This document shows positions 1-7,525 of a stretch of DNA of 17,558 bases, piece by piece. The position numbers were made by a program, and so were the translations under genes. The stretch spans positions 1-17,558 of the forward strand of contig DCBH01000097.1 of NCBI GenBank assembly GCA_002313415.1, written 5' to 3'. How positions within the stretch are numbered: position 1 is the stretch's first letter; each line of letters starts with the position of its first letter. This DNA is from Flavobacteriales bacterium UBA1112 (GTDB lineage Bacteria > Bacteroidota > Bacteroidia > Flavobacteriales_D > Sanyastnellaceae). The notes below the pieces were generated by a model that searched no databases, was not told the DNA's origin, and saw only the letters and a list, made by a program, of their open reading frames with translations.

Positions 1-6
1 ACGGTT

Positions 7-1002
7 TTAAGGCACGCTCGATGAATGAGCCAGGATTTTGTCCGCCAAAACTGTACTGAGTTTTTGGTAGCTCTCCACCGTCCACCCTGCCACGTGTGGG
101 CTTAGCAAAACTCGTGGATGAGCCAAAAGTCGTTCCAAGGTCGTCCGCAGGAACTCATCCTCAAGTTCTTCGAGATCTTCTAAAGAATGTCCCTCAAATT
201 CGAGGACGTCGAGGCACGCCTCTGTGACCTGACCTTGGTCAAGTGCGGAGAGCAGCGCTGAAGTGTGTAAAATGGAGCCTCGGGAGGTATTCATCAGAAG
301 AATTGGATGGTCAAATTGACCTAGCCAGTCCGCACCTACCATCTTTTTTGTTTCCTCGGTCAAAGGAAGGTGTAGACTGACGACATCTACGTCTCGACAG
401 AACGCACTCCAACCAACAGGCTGAACATGTTTCATCGGGCGAGGTATCGAGGGTGTCTCACCCCATCCATCTTTGTATTTGTCGTACGCCAAAACACGAC
501 ATCCAAATCCAGACAAACGCTCTGCGAACGCACTGCCCATGTGGCCGTACCCGACGATGCCGACTGTCATGAACTTGAGTTCTCGGCCGCGGTGGGCTTC
601 GCGCAACCATTGGTGTTGGCGAATGGAAGCATCCGCAGATGTCAATTTGTGCAAGGTGCTTAGTAGCATTCCTACACAGTGTTCCCCGACAGCATCTCGG
701 TTGCCCTCGGGGCTGCTGTGCACGGCGATGCCGAGTTTGGCGGTCGTGGCCAAATCGATGTTCTCGAGGCCCGAGCCGCTTCGCGCAATCCATTGCAGGT
801 CGGGGATGGCATGCAGCACTTCCGCATCGAGGCGGATTCGGCTCCTTAGGACCAGCCCATGCACAGGACCAATGTCTCCTGCAACGAGGGCTTCGCGCGA
901 GACGCCTGTGCCGTCATGACACTTCATGCCCGCTGCGTCGAGGGCATTCCAGAGGGCCTCGTGCACCACATCCAAAAACCAAACGTGCACGGACTCCTTC
1001 AC
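7..1002 (-). CDS. D-2-hydroxyacid dehydrogenase family protein (NAD-binding)
   Basis: A complete 331-residue member of the D-isomer-specific 2-hydroxyacid dehydrogenase family, cytoplasmic, which interconverts a 2-hydroxyacid and a 2-oxoacid with NAD(H). The Rossmann motif GYGHMG is at residues 151-156. The catalytic triad of the family is present: Arg241 in NTSRGS, Glu268 in LDVLE and His303 in SPHVAGW. The N-terminal substrate-domain signature SGSGLENID is at 75-83. Length fits the family (about 310-340). The start is GTG at 1000-1002, two bases after the mgtE stop, so it is probably co-transcribed and translationally coupled. Substrate cannot be set from sequence: 3-phosphoglycerate (SerA-like, but without an ACT domain) and glyoxylate or hydroxypyruvate reductases share these motifs. 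No serC neighbour is visible to favour serine synthesis. The family call is firm; the substrate is open. Confidence 0.9.
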   Translation of the reverse strand: MKESVHVWFLDVVHEALWNALDAAGMKCHDGTGVSREALVAGDIGPVHGLVLRSRIRLDAEVLHAIPDLQWIARSGSGLENIDLATTAKLGIAVHSSPEGNRDAVGEHCVGMLLSTLHKLTSADASIRQHQWLREAHRGRELKFMTVGIVGYGHMGSAFAERLSGFGCRVLAYDKYKDGWGETPSIPRPMKHVQPVGWSAFCRDVDVVSLHLPLTEETKKMVGADWLGQFDHPILLMNTSRGSILHTSALLSALDQGQVTEACLDVLEFEGHSLEDLEELEDEFLRTTLERLLAHPRVLLSPHVAGWTVESYQKLSTVLADKILAHSSSVP

Positions 1003-1004
1003 GG

Positions 1005-2366
1005 TTACGTCATGAGGGTCGCGACGAGCGAACCGATGCTGAAATAAATAATGAGGCCCATGATGTCATTCGCGGTGGTGATAAAGGGGCCTGTAGCAAG
1101 GGCGGGATCGATGTTGCGCTTTTCGAGCATGAGGGGTACGAAAGCCCCAAACAAGGCGGCAAAGACGATGACGCACAGCAAGGATGCAGAGACGGTGGTG
1201 CTGAGCATCCAACCAAAATTGAGAAGCAGACTTGTCGAGAAAATGATTGCTGAGCAAATCAATCCGTTCACCAATCCCACACGCAACTCTTTCAGAAGTC
1301 GAGAGACGACATTGCCCATGTTGACATTGGCCGAGGCGAGACTTTGAACGACAATGGCCGAGGATTGTACTCCCACATTCCCGCCCATGGCCGCGATTAG
1401 AGGAATAAAGAGAGCGAGTTCTGGATTGCTCTCGATGTCGAAAGCACCAATGACATAAGCTCCACCTACTCCACCTCCAAGACCAATCAGTAGCCATGGA
1501 AGGCGCGCGCGGGTAAGGGCCCAGATGCTGTCTTTGCCTTCGACGCCTTCGGAAATTCCTGAAGCGAGTTGGTAGTCACGTTCGGCGTCTTCAATCAATA
1601 CGTCGACCGCGTCATCAATGGTGATTCGTCCAATCAGCACTCCGTCGTTGTCGATGACGGGAAGAGCGACGAGGTCATAACGCTCCATGAGTTTGACAAC
1701 CACTTCTTCGTTTTCGTGAGGCTCTACAGTTACCAAGTCATTTTCATCTTTCAGATCCTTCAGTTTGGATCGTGCTGAGGATGCATTTAACAAAAGACTT
1801 TTCAGTGACAACCTTCCATTGAGTCGACCTTGATCGTCCACCATGTAGATGGTGTAGATGTTTTCCACGTCAGAGGCCTGAGCTCGGATTTCTCGAATTG
1901 CACGAGCTACGGTCCAGTCTTCCTCGACTTTGACCAATTCTACTGCCATCATCGCTCCAGCGGTGCCCTCATCGTAACTCAGCAGCTCGAGTACTTCAGA
2001 AGCAGACTCTACATCATCGACCATACGCATGGCCTCTTCAACTTTCGCCTCAGGTAAGTCTGCCAGGGCATCTGCAGCATCGTCTGAGTCGAGCCCCTCG
2101 ATGACGTCCTCCGCGATTTCCTTGGAACTCAACGAAGACAGAAGTCCTTCCCGAACATCCTCCTCGAGTTCGGCAATGACCTCAGATTTGAAGTCGGGGC
2201 CCAACAATCGATAGAGATACAGAATTTCTTCGCGTCTCAATGCGTCAAAAATGTCAGCCACGTCCTTCGGGTGAAGCTCGCCAACTTTGTTGGCGAGTTC
2301 CTCGTCTCGTCCCGCTTCAATTTGCAATCGAAGCGCATCGAGGAAGTCTTTGGTCAACTCGAGCAT
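1005..2366 (-). CDS. mgtE: Magnesium transporter MgtE
   Basis: A 453-residue MgtE-type Mg2+ channel of the inner membrane. The order is an acidic helical N domain (about 25-130), a CBS pair (about 135-262) that in this family senses cytoplasmic Mg2+, a connecting helix, and a five-helix membrane domain (about 288-453). Pore-region signatures are visible: AAMGGNVGVQSS at 325-336 and GPFITTANDIMGLIIYF at 426-442, where Asp434 corresponds to the ion-coordinating Asp of the family. Length matches the usual 450 residues. The ATG at 2364-2366 is preceded by an exact TAnnTTTG box only four bases upstream, so the gene can be transcribed apart from tadA, which ends 35 bases before. The CBS/N domains provide gating by Mg2+ in characterised homologues; no riboswitch leader fits in the short gap. 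Confidence 0.96.
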   Translation of the reverse strand: MLELTKDFLDALRLQIEAGRDEELANKVGELHPKDVADIFDALRREEILYLYRLLGPDFKSEVIAELEEDVREGLLSSLSSKEIAEDVIEGLDSDDAADALADLPEAKVEEAMRMVDDVESASEVLELLSYDEGTAGAMMAVELVKVEEDWTVARAIREIRAQASDVENIYTIYMVDDQGRLNGRLSLKSLLLNASSARSKLKDLKDENDLVTVEPHENEEVVVKLMERYDLVALPVIDNDGVLIGRITIDDAVDVLIEDAERDYQLASGISEGVEGKDSIWALTRARLPWLLIGLGGGVGGAYVIGAFDIESNPELALFIPLIAAMGGNVGVQSSAIVVQSLASANVNMGNVVSRLLKELRVGLVNGLICSAIIFSTSLLLNFGWMLSTTVSASLLCVIVFAALFGAFVPLMLEKRNIDPALATGPFITTANDIMGLIIYFSIGSLVATLMT

Positions 2367-2370
2367 GACA

Positions 2371-2378
2371 CAAAGGTA
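2371..2378 (-). promoter_or_regulatory. Candidate Bacteroidota -7 box for mgtE
   Basis: On the minus strand this reads TACCTTTG, an exact match to the Bacteroidota -7 consensus TAnnTTTG. It lies in the 35-base gap between tadA and mgtE, four bases before the mgtE ATG, so the transcript would have almost no leader. I find no clear TTTG at the -33 position, which lowers confidence. Confidence 0.4.
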
Positions 2379-2401
2379 CGGGCCTCTTCGGGATGTGTTA
2401 C

Positions 2402-2875
2402 CTATGAGGAGCGCTTGGCGCGGAAGAAGTTGGTCAACAAGGCGGCAGCTTCGTCAGCGAGGAGCCCTCCGTGGCATGTGGTTTTGGGATGAAGCATGGT
2501 CAGAGAACTGTTGAATTTGGAATAACCGCGTTTTTCGTCTTTGGCTCCGTAAACCACACGTCCGATTCTTGTCCAAAACGCTGCTCCAGCGCACATCGGA
2601 CAAGGTTCGAGTGTGACGTACAAGGTGCACTTGTCCAAGAATTTGCCGCCGAGGTATTCTGATGCTGAGGTGAAGGCTTGCATCTCGGCGTGAGCCGTGA
2701 AATCTCGAAGTTGCTCACAAAGATTGTGGGCACGAGCGATGACCTGACTGTGAATTACAATCACAGCTCCGACGGGAACTTCGTCGAGTTCTGCCGCTCG
2801 TTCTGCCTCCTGAAGGGCCAAGCGCATGAACTTTTCGTCTTCCTCGGAGAATGGCGTTTGGGCTGAATCGCTCAT
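2402..2875 (-). CDS. tadA: tRNA-specific adenosine deaminase TadA (CMP/dCMP deaminase fold)
   Basis: A 157-residue zinc deaminase that converts adenosine-34 to inosine in tRNA anticodons (tRNA-Arg ACG in bacteria). The HAE motif is at 62-64 (zinc ligand His62, proton shuttle Glu64) and PCPMC at 91-95 supplies zinc ligands Cys92 and Cys95. The opening segment VPVGAVIV (33-40) and the phrase RIGRVVYGAKDEKRG (103-117) are typical of TadA. Length fits (150-170). The start ATG is at 2873-2875, nine bases after the upstream glycosyltransferase stop, so they form one transcript. A guanine deaminase (GuaD) shares the fold, but the C-terminal region here resembles TadA more; I hold that distinction at moderate to high confidence. 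Confidence 0.9.
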   Translation of the reverse strand: MSDSAQTPFSEEDEKFMRLALQEAERAAELDEVPVGAVIVIHSQVIARAHNLCEQLRDFTAHAEMQAFTSASEYLGGKFLDKCTLYVTLEPCPMCAGAAFWTRIGRVVYGAKDEKRGYSKFNSSLTMLHPKTTCHGGLLADEAAALLTNFFRAKRSS

Positions 2876-2884
2876 GAGTCGAAT

Positions 2885-3982
2885 TTAGGCAGGTTGTGAT
2901 GCCGCCTCATGGAGCCATGAAGCAAGTTGTTGAAAGGCCTTTGAATTCGCTTCGATTGCAGGCGGATTTCCCGTTGCAACTTCGGGCAAATGTCCCCCTT
3001 CCAGTTGACGTTGACTGATGCACACAAAGCCAAATCGCTCCGACCATAAATTTCCCAGAAATACTTGTTCTGGTTGACCTGGTGTTGGAATCAGAATGGC
3101 TCTTGTTTTTAACGCAACAAGGTCGAGTTGGGAGCTGTATCCGCTTCGACAAACCAGAGTGCCCGCAGATTGTAGGGCAAAAGCCAGGTCCTCATCGGTG
3201 GGATCGCACCACGTGGTGATGTTTCCATCGGTGTTTGTCCCGCCGCCAGGCTGACCTGAAATCAGCAAGCAGGGATCCTTCGTTTTTTTCATCCATGAGC
3301 GCAGTGCATGTTCCATCAAAGAGCGATGTGGTTCAACACCGCTGACCATACCTACTTTGGCCCACTTCTGTGTTAAATTCTCTTGCTTGTGCTTGGCCAG
3401 ACGACTCAAGACGCCCACATATTTGGTGCGGGGATGTACTTGTGCTTCTGCGAGAAATCCACTGAGTGACCCACAGCCAGGTTCCAAGTCTGGAACCCAA
3501 ACTTCATCAAATGCGCTCGCCCAGCGTTTGACCATTTTTCGGGCGAATCCCTCCAGCCACTTGGGAGTGGGAATTTGCAACTGGTGGGTCATCAATATGG
3601 ACGGAATGCCATCCGTCGTACAGCCGTAACAATTGTCGGAAAGAATGGCTTGTAAATTGTAAGTCTCAACCATGCGTTTGGTCCATTTTCTCTCTGTGTT
3701 CACATTGGCGACAAAGGCAGGCATTTGCCTCGCAATGCGCCAGAAATTACCTCGCTTGGCGTACTTGATTTCTTGGCCTGGCTTGGTGTGAAATGAGAGG
3801 TGTGTTTGTCCCTCAGCACGGGATTGCAACCACGCCAATGCTGTTCCTTTGGAGGCCACGTGCACGTGCCATTCTTTTTCAATGGCGTGTTCGATCAATG
3901 GCCAAGTTCGCGTGGCGTGTCCCATACCCCAATCAAGCACGGTGACAAGGAGTTGAGGTCTGACCTGCTTTGTTCTCGACAT
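2885..3982 (-). CDS. Glycosyltransferase, MurG/GT28-like GT-B fold
   Basis: A 365-residue protein with no signal peptide, resembling GT-B nucleotide-sugar transferases. The N-terminal nucleotide-fold strand is followed by the glycine-rich loop GMGHATR (19-25), which resembles the lipid/acceptor loop GGxGH of MurG. In the C-terminal half a strand LLISGQPGG precedes a donor-site-like stretch, CRSGYSSQLDLVALKTRAI, then IPTPGQPEQVFLGN, which parallels the MurG-type pattern of an Arg-Ser/Gly turn, a conserved helix and a P-x-P-G-Q-E/Q loop. It is not MurG itself: it lacks the usual spacing and stands outside a cell-wall cluster. Donor and acceptor are unknown; a cell-surface or glycolipid role is an inference. 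It is the first gene of the minus-strand operon and is divergent from trmB, 39 bases apart. Confidence 0.78.
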   Translation of the reverse strand: MSRTKQVRPQLLVTVLDWGMGHATRTWPLIEHAIEKEWHVHVASKGTALAWLQSRAEGQTHLSFHTKPGQEIKYAKRGNFWRIARQMPAFVANVNTERKWTKRMVETYNLQAILSDNCYGCTTDGIPSILMTHQLQIPTPKWLEGFARKMVKRWASAFDEVWVPDLEPGCGSLSGFLAEAQVHPRTKYVGVLSRLAKHKQENLTQKWAKVGMVSGVEPHRSLMEHALRSWMKKTKDPCLLISGQPGGGTNTDGNITTWCDPTDEDLAFALQSAGTLVCRSGYSSQLDLVALKTRAILIPTPGQPEQVFLGNLWSERFGFVCISQRQLEGGHLPEVATGNPPAIEANSKAFQQLASWLHEAASQPA

Positions 3983-3997
3983 CGAGGATGAAGTTCA

Positions 3998-4005
3998 TAA
4001 TTTCG
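3998..4005 (+). promoter_or_regulatory. Weak candidate -7 box for trmB operon
   Basis: TAATTTCG matches five of the six fixed positions of TAnnTTTG and ends 16 bases before the trmB ATG, inside the 39-base divergent gap. A TTTG lies upstream at 3969-3972, but its 25-base spacing is longer than usual. This is only a suggestion of where the operon promoter may lie. Confidence 0.2.
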
Positions 4006-4021
4006 TGGCAATTCAAAGACC

Positions 4022-4717
4022 ATGGGGAAGGGCAAACTTTGGAAATGGGAGGAGAATTCAGAGATGGAGAACGTCTTTGAGCCCGACTTGCAAGAAGCGG
4101 TGAAGGGTAAAAACCACCCTTTCCGAGGAAAATGGCACGCAGAAGTCTTTGGAAATGACAATCCCATCACATTGGAATTGGGTTGTGGCAAAGGGGAGTA
4201 CACCGTGGGCTTGGCGCGCAAGTGGCCCAATCGAAATTTTGTAGGGGTGGACATCAAGGGCCATCGATTTTGGCGGGGAGCGAAAACGGCCAATCAGGAT
4301 GGCTTGACCAATGTGGCCTTTTTAAGGACGCGCATCGAATTCATTGATCAATTTTTTGGCCCTCAAGAAGTGGCAGACATTTGGCTCACATTCAGCGATC
4401 CACAACCCAAAGATGAGAAGGGAACAAAGCGAATTACCTCGGGAAAATTCATCGAAAAATATCGCAAATTCCTCTCGTCTGGTGGCTCTGTGAAAGTCAA
4501 GTCCGACAGCAAGTTGTTGTACAGCCTTTCCAAAGAGGATTACCTCAAAGCAGGCCATGTCATCGTCCACGATTCAGTTGACGTGTATGGGGGCTTTTTG
4601 GACTCGCTAGACTGCAACTTGCGCGAAGCTCTTGAAATCAAAACCTACTATGAGCAGCGTTGGCTTCAAGAGGGCAAAAAAATCCACTACCTCGAAATCG
4701 TACCCGCAGCGCTGTGA
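4022..4717 (+). CDS. trmB: tRNA (guanine-N7-)-methyltransferase TrmB
   Basis: A 231-residue SAM-dependent methyltransferase that makes m7G at position 46 of the tRNA variable loop. Motif I, LELGCGKGEY, is at 51-60, the second SAM-binding acidic strand gives GVDIKGHRFWRGA at 75-87, and the family catalytic loop appears as TFSDPQPKDEKGTKR at 123-137 (consensus FPDPxxKxxHxKRR). The proline after Phe is Ser and the His is Thr or nearby, a divergent but recognisable form. Length suits the family in Bacteroidota. The start ATG follows a non-SD leader. The stop codon overlaps the next gene by four bases (GTGA), so trmB leads a plus-strand operon with the alkyltransferase-like gene and mrp. Confidence 0.93.
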   Translation: MGKGKLWKWEENSEMENVFEPDLQEAVKGKNHPFRGKWHAEVFGNDNPITLELGCGKGEYTVGLARKWPNRNFVGVDIKGHRFWRGAKTANQDGLTNVAFLRTRIEFIDQFFGPQEVADIWLTFSDPQPKDEKGTKRITSGKFIEKYRKFLSSGGSVKVKSDSKLLYSLSKEDYLKAGHVIVHDSVDVYGGFLDSLDCNLREALEIKTYYEQRWLQEGKKIHYLEIVPAAL

Positions 4718-5055
4718 AAAACACTTTTTTCGCCAATTCGTTCGAGCAAGATGTCTACAACTTGGTTCGAGCCATCCCTGAGGGGCGTGTGACATCTTAT
4801 GGTGCCATCGCCAATGCATTGGGGGCTGCTGGTGCCAGCCGACGCGTCGGATGGGTGCTGAACAAAAGTTTTGGTGCAGTGCCATCCGTGCCTGCCCATC
4901 GAGTGGTCAACCGTGTTGGGATGTTGACTGGCGCGGGACATTTTCCACCGGGCCGAGAGATGGCCGCACAATTGAGATCGGAGGGTGTGGTGATTGAAAA
5001 CAATGCTGTGGTGGACTTTGAAACTCGGTTTTGGAATCCCATGACCGACCTTTGA
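4714..5055 (+). CDS. Alkyltransferase-like protein (MGMT-family DNA-binding domain, acceptor Cys replaced by Ala)
   Basis: A 113-residue single-domain protein of the MGMT C-terminal family, which binds O6-alkylguanine in DNA. The helix-turn-helix region IPEGRVTSYGAIANALG (21-37) and the arginine-finger segment SRRVGW (42-47) are present. The active-site motif PCHRV of true O6-methylguanine methyltransferases reads PAHRV at 60-64, and the Ala61 codon is GCC at 4894-4896. It therefore cannot accept an alkyl group by the known mechanism and fits the ATL group, which flags alkylated bases for nucleotide excision repair. An ATG reading would begin at 4660 deep inside trmB; I prefer GTG at 4714, which overlaps the trmB stop as GTGA and begins where homology begins. 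It ends five bases before mrp. Confidence 0.88.
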   Translation: MKNTFFANSFEQDVYNLVRAIPEGRVTSYGAIANALGAAGASRRVGWVLNKSFGAVPSVPAHRVVNRVGMLTGAGHFPPGREMAAQLRSEGVVIENNAVVDFETRFWNPMTDL

Positions 5056-5060
5056 CTTTG

Positions 5061-6137
5061 ATGAGCAACTGGACAAAGGACGCAATCCTCAAGGCACTCC
5101 AAGGAGTTGTGGAACCCGAACTGGGTAAAGACATTGTCGCTTTAGAATTGGTTGAGTTGTCTGGGGAGCCTGGGGAACACGGGCAGGGACTGACTGTGCA
5201 GGTGAAATCGAGCAATCCCGCATTGCACGCTCGGAAGCGGATGCAGGAAGCCATTCATTTTGCATTGGAACGGGCTTTTGGCCAGCCGGTGGAGTGCAAA
5301 GTGGATGTCATTTCCCTCAAAACAGAAGATCGTACGCTTGAAACCCGGAAGGTGCTACCTGGCATTCAGCATATCATTGCGGTGGCGTCAGGAAAGGGGG
5401 GTGTAGGGAAAAGCACGGTGTGTTCCAATCTCGCCGTCGCACTCGCCCAGCTTGGCTACAAGGTTGGGCTCGTCGACGCGGACATTCATGGTCCCAGCGT
5501 GCCCACGATGTTTGATGTTGTGAAGGCACGTCCCCAACCCGTCGAGGTGGAAGGGAAGACGAAGATTGAGCCCGTGGAGCAATATGGAGTCAAGGTGCTG
5601 TCCATTGGTTTCTTTGCCGATCAAGACCAAGCGATTGTTTGGCGAGGACCCATGGCCAGCAGAGCACTTGGCCAGATGTTCACCGACGCCAACTGGGGAG
5701 ACTTGGATTACATGTTGATTGATTTGCCTCCGGGGACAGGAGACATCCATTTGTCGCTCATTCAACAAGTTCCTTTGAGCGGTGCGGTCATCGTGAGCAC
5801 ACCGCAAGAGGTCGCTTTGTCTGATGCCAGAAAAGGTGTCGGCATGTTTCGATTGGAGGACCTCAAAGTTCCTGTTTTGGGTATGATCGAAAACATGGCC
5901 TACTTCGTACCAGAAGACATGCCGGACAAGAGATACCACATTTTTGGACGAGATGGAGTAAAGCGCCTGGCAGATAGTCTCGACGCGCCTTTTCTCGGTG
6001 AATTACCCCTGCTTCAGACCATCAGGGAGGCTGGTGATGCAGGTCGTCCTGCGGTGCTCCAAACGAGTGGTGACGCGGCTGCGGCATTTCGGGCCGTGGT
6101 GGCTAACTTGCTTACTGAATTGGGCAAAGACGTTTGA
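5061..6137 (+). CDS. mrp: Mrp/NBP35 (ApbC) family iron-sulfur carrier ATPase
   Basis: A 358-residue cytoplasmic P-loop ATPase of the Mrp/ApbC family, which carries or inserts Fe-S clusters into target proteins. An N-terminal MIP18/DUF59-type domain covers about residues 1-90. It is followed by the deviant Walker A motif GKGGVGKST at 111-119, the switch region DADIHGPS at 139-146, and LIDLPPGTGD at 219-228. Family members usually carry a C-terminal CxxC after the MIENM segment that bridges a cluster; here MIENMAYF (275-282) is followed by VPEDMPDK, and no Cys is found there. I believe Bacteroidota homologues share this loss. The start chosen is ATG at 5061, five bases after the upstream stop; the earlier ATG at 5031 overlaps the previous gene and adds ten non-homologous residues. 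The nfu-like gene follows three bases after the stop. Confidence 0.94.
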   Translation: MSNWTKDAILKALQGVVEPELGKDIVALELVELSGEPGEHGQGLTVQVKSSNPALHARKRMQEAIHFALERAFGQPVECKVDVISLKTEDRTLETRKVLPGIQHIIAVASGKGGVGKSTVCSNLAVALAQLGYKVGLVDADIHGPSVPTMFDVVKARPQPVEVEGKTKIEPVEQYGVKVLSIGFFADQDQAIVWRGPMASRALGQMFTDANWGDLDYMLIDLPPGTGDIHLSLIQQVPLSGAVIVSTPQEVALSDARKGVGMFRLEDLKVPVLGMIENMAYFVPEDMPDKRYHIFGRDGVKRLADSLDAPFLGELPLLQTIREAGDAGRPAVLQTSGDAAAAFRAVVANLLTELGKDV

Positions 6138-6140
6138 ATC

Positions 6141-6386
6141 ATGGCCACTCCCGAGCTACAACAACGCATAGAGACCACATTGGACGAGCTGCGCCCCTTT
6201 CTCGAGACCGATGGGGGAGACATTCGACTGGTTGAAATCACACAAGATTTGGTGGTTCGCATCGAGTTGCTTGGAGCTTGTGCGGATTGTTCCATGATCA
6301 ACATGACCTTGAAAGGTGGTGTGGAATCCGCCCTCAAAAATGCTGCGCCAGAGCTGAAGGCCATCGAAGCGATTAATTTGCTTTGA
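6141..6386 (+). CDS. NifU C-terminal-domain (Nfu-type) Fe-S scaffold protein
   Basis: An 81-residue stand-alone NifU C-terminal domain, a small cytoplasmic scaffold or carrier that holds a 4Fe-4S cluster between two subunits. The conserved opening IETTLDELRPFLETDGGDI (10-28) is typical of the family. The cluster-binding motif CxxC is present as CADC within LGACADCSMINMTLKGG. Length matches the usual single Nfu domain (75-100). It begins three bases after mrp and so is almost certainly co-translated with it; an Mrp-Nfu pair is a plausible transfer partnership. A 100-base gap with a candidate promoter follows before the reductase gene. Confidence 0.93.
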   Translation: MATPELQQRIETTLDELRPFLETDGGDIRLVEITQDLVVRIELLGACADCSMINMTLKGGVESALKNAAPELKAIEAINLL

Positions 6387-6470
6387 CTTGATCGTGAGGT
6401 CATGGCGTTGTCCATGTTTCTTGGTGAGAAATTGGGATTGAACACCCGGCACATTGCGTTGTTGCCTCTG

Positions 6471-6478
6471 TACATTTG
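6471..6478 (+). promoter_or_regulatory. Candidate Bacteroidota -7 box for ferredoxin reductase gene
   Basis: TACATTTG is an exact match to TAnnTTTG and lies eight bases before the reductase ATG at 6487, in the only sizeable intergenic gap (6387-6486). No good TTTG stands 17-23 bases upstream. If used, the mRNA would have a leader of only a few bases. It would allow the reductase-ferredoxin pair to be expressed apart from trmB-mrp-nfu. Confidence 0.4.
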
Positions 6479-6486
6479 ACGCCATC

Positions 6487-7494
6487 ATGATTCAAACAGA
6501 CATTCTGATCATTGGAGCCGGACCTTGTGGTTTGTTTACCGTTTTTGAAGCCGGCCTCCTGAAGCTTCGTTGTCATCTCATTGATGCCCTGCCACAGCCA
6601 GGGGGACAGTGTTCGGAGATTTATCCCAAGAAGCCGATTTACGACATTCCGGCCTACCCTTCAATTTTGGCAGGTGACCTGGTGGATCAATTGATGGAAC
6701 AGGCAGAGCCGTTCAAGCCGGGGTTCACCCTTGGAGAACGAGCAGAAATGATTGAAAAAGACGAGGAAGACCAATTCATTCTGACCACCAATCGCGGCAC
6801 GAAACACCGCGCCCCAATCATTGCCATCGCGGGGGGACTCGGTTGTTTTGAGCCACGTAAACCGCCCGTCGAAAATCTCGCAAACTTTGAAGACAAAGGC
6901 GTTGAATACATCATCAAGGATCCTGAATTCTATCGCGACAAAAGAGTCGTAGTCAGCGGGGGTGGCGACAGCGCACTGGATTGGACCATTTTCCTCGCTG
7001 AAGGCGTTGCAAGCGAAGTGACGCTTGTCCACCGCCGCGAGGGCTTCCGCGGACATCTTGACAGCGTACAAAAAGTCATGAATCTTGCAGAAGAAGGGAA
7101 AATAAGGCTGCTGACCAACGCAGAAGTCATGGGCGTGGATGGTGACGATCATCTCCAGACACTGAAGGTGAATCACAAACAAGAAGGTGAAATGACACTT
7201 GAGACCGATCACTGGGTCCCGCTGTTCGGGTTGAGCCCCAAGTTGGGGCCCATTGCCGACTGGAATCTAAACATCAGCAAGAATGCCGTAGAGGTCGACA
7301 CCTTCGACTACAGCACCAATGTCCCAGGCATTTACGCCATCGGAGACATCAATACTTATCCCGGCAAACTGAAGCTCATTCTTTGTGGCTTCCATGAAGC
7401 TACTTTGATGGTGCAAAGTGCCTTCAGACGCATTTATCCTGACAAAAACTTGGTGCTGAAGTACACTACGGTGAACGGAGTCAACGCATTCTAA
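6487..7494 (+). CDS. Ferredoxin--NADP+ reductase, thioredoxin-reductase-like type
   Basis: A 335-residue two-dinucleotide-domain flavoprotein that moves electrons between NADPH and ferredoxin. The FAD motif GAGPCG is at 10-15, with PGGQCSEIYP at 38-47. The NAD(P)H motif GGGDSA is at 158-163, and VHRRE at 181-185 supplies the Arg pair expected to hold the NADPH 2'-phosphate. The second FAD segment GIYAIGDI is at 281-288. The CxxC that follows the NAD(P) motif in true thioredoxin reductases is absent (DSALDW), which marks the TrxR-like FNR group. The start is ATG at 6487; an earlier in-frame ATG at 6454 would add eleven residues before the FAD strand and is less likely. A 2Fe-2S ferredoxin gene follows after 31 bases, its likely redox partner. 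Confidence 0.93.
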   Translation: MIQTDILIIGAGPCGLFTVFEAGLLKLRCHLIDALPQPGGQCSEIYPKKPIYDIPAYPSILAGDLVDQLMEQAEPFKPGFTLGERAEMIEKDEEDQFILTTNRGTKHRAPIIAIAGGLGCFEPRKPPVENLANFEDKGVEYIIKDPEFYRDKRVVVSGGGDSALDWTIFLAEGVASEVTLVHRREGFRGHLDSVQKVMNLAEEGKIRLLTNAEVMGVDGDDHLQTLKVNHKQEGEMTLETDHWVPLFGLSPKLGPIADWNLNISKNAVEVDTFDYSTNVPGIYAIGDINTYPGKLKLILCGFHEATLMVQSAFRRIYPDKNLVLKYTTVNGVNAF

Positions 7495-7525
7495 TCGGAA
7501 GGCCTCGAGCGACAACGAACTCGTC

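Noticed and set aside
639..1253. Plus-strand open frame of 204 codons
   Set aside because: Antisense across the 2-hydroxyacid dehydrogenase and mgtE; low-complexity Arg/Gly-rich translation typical of a shadow.
5388..5939. Minus-strand open frame of 183 codons inside mrp
   Set aside because: Opposite to the P-loop region of mrp; no independent evidence of coding.
6402..6479. Possible 25-residue small ORF (MALSMFLGEKLGLNTRHIAL...) in the gap before the reductase gene
   Set aside because: An open frame this short arises often by chance; no ribosome-binding signal, and its end coincides with the candidate -7 box, which argues against translation of a transcript starting there.
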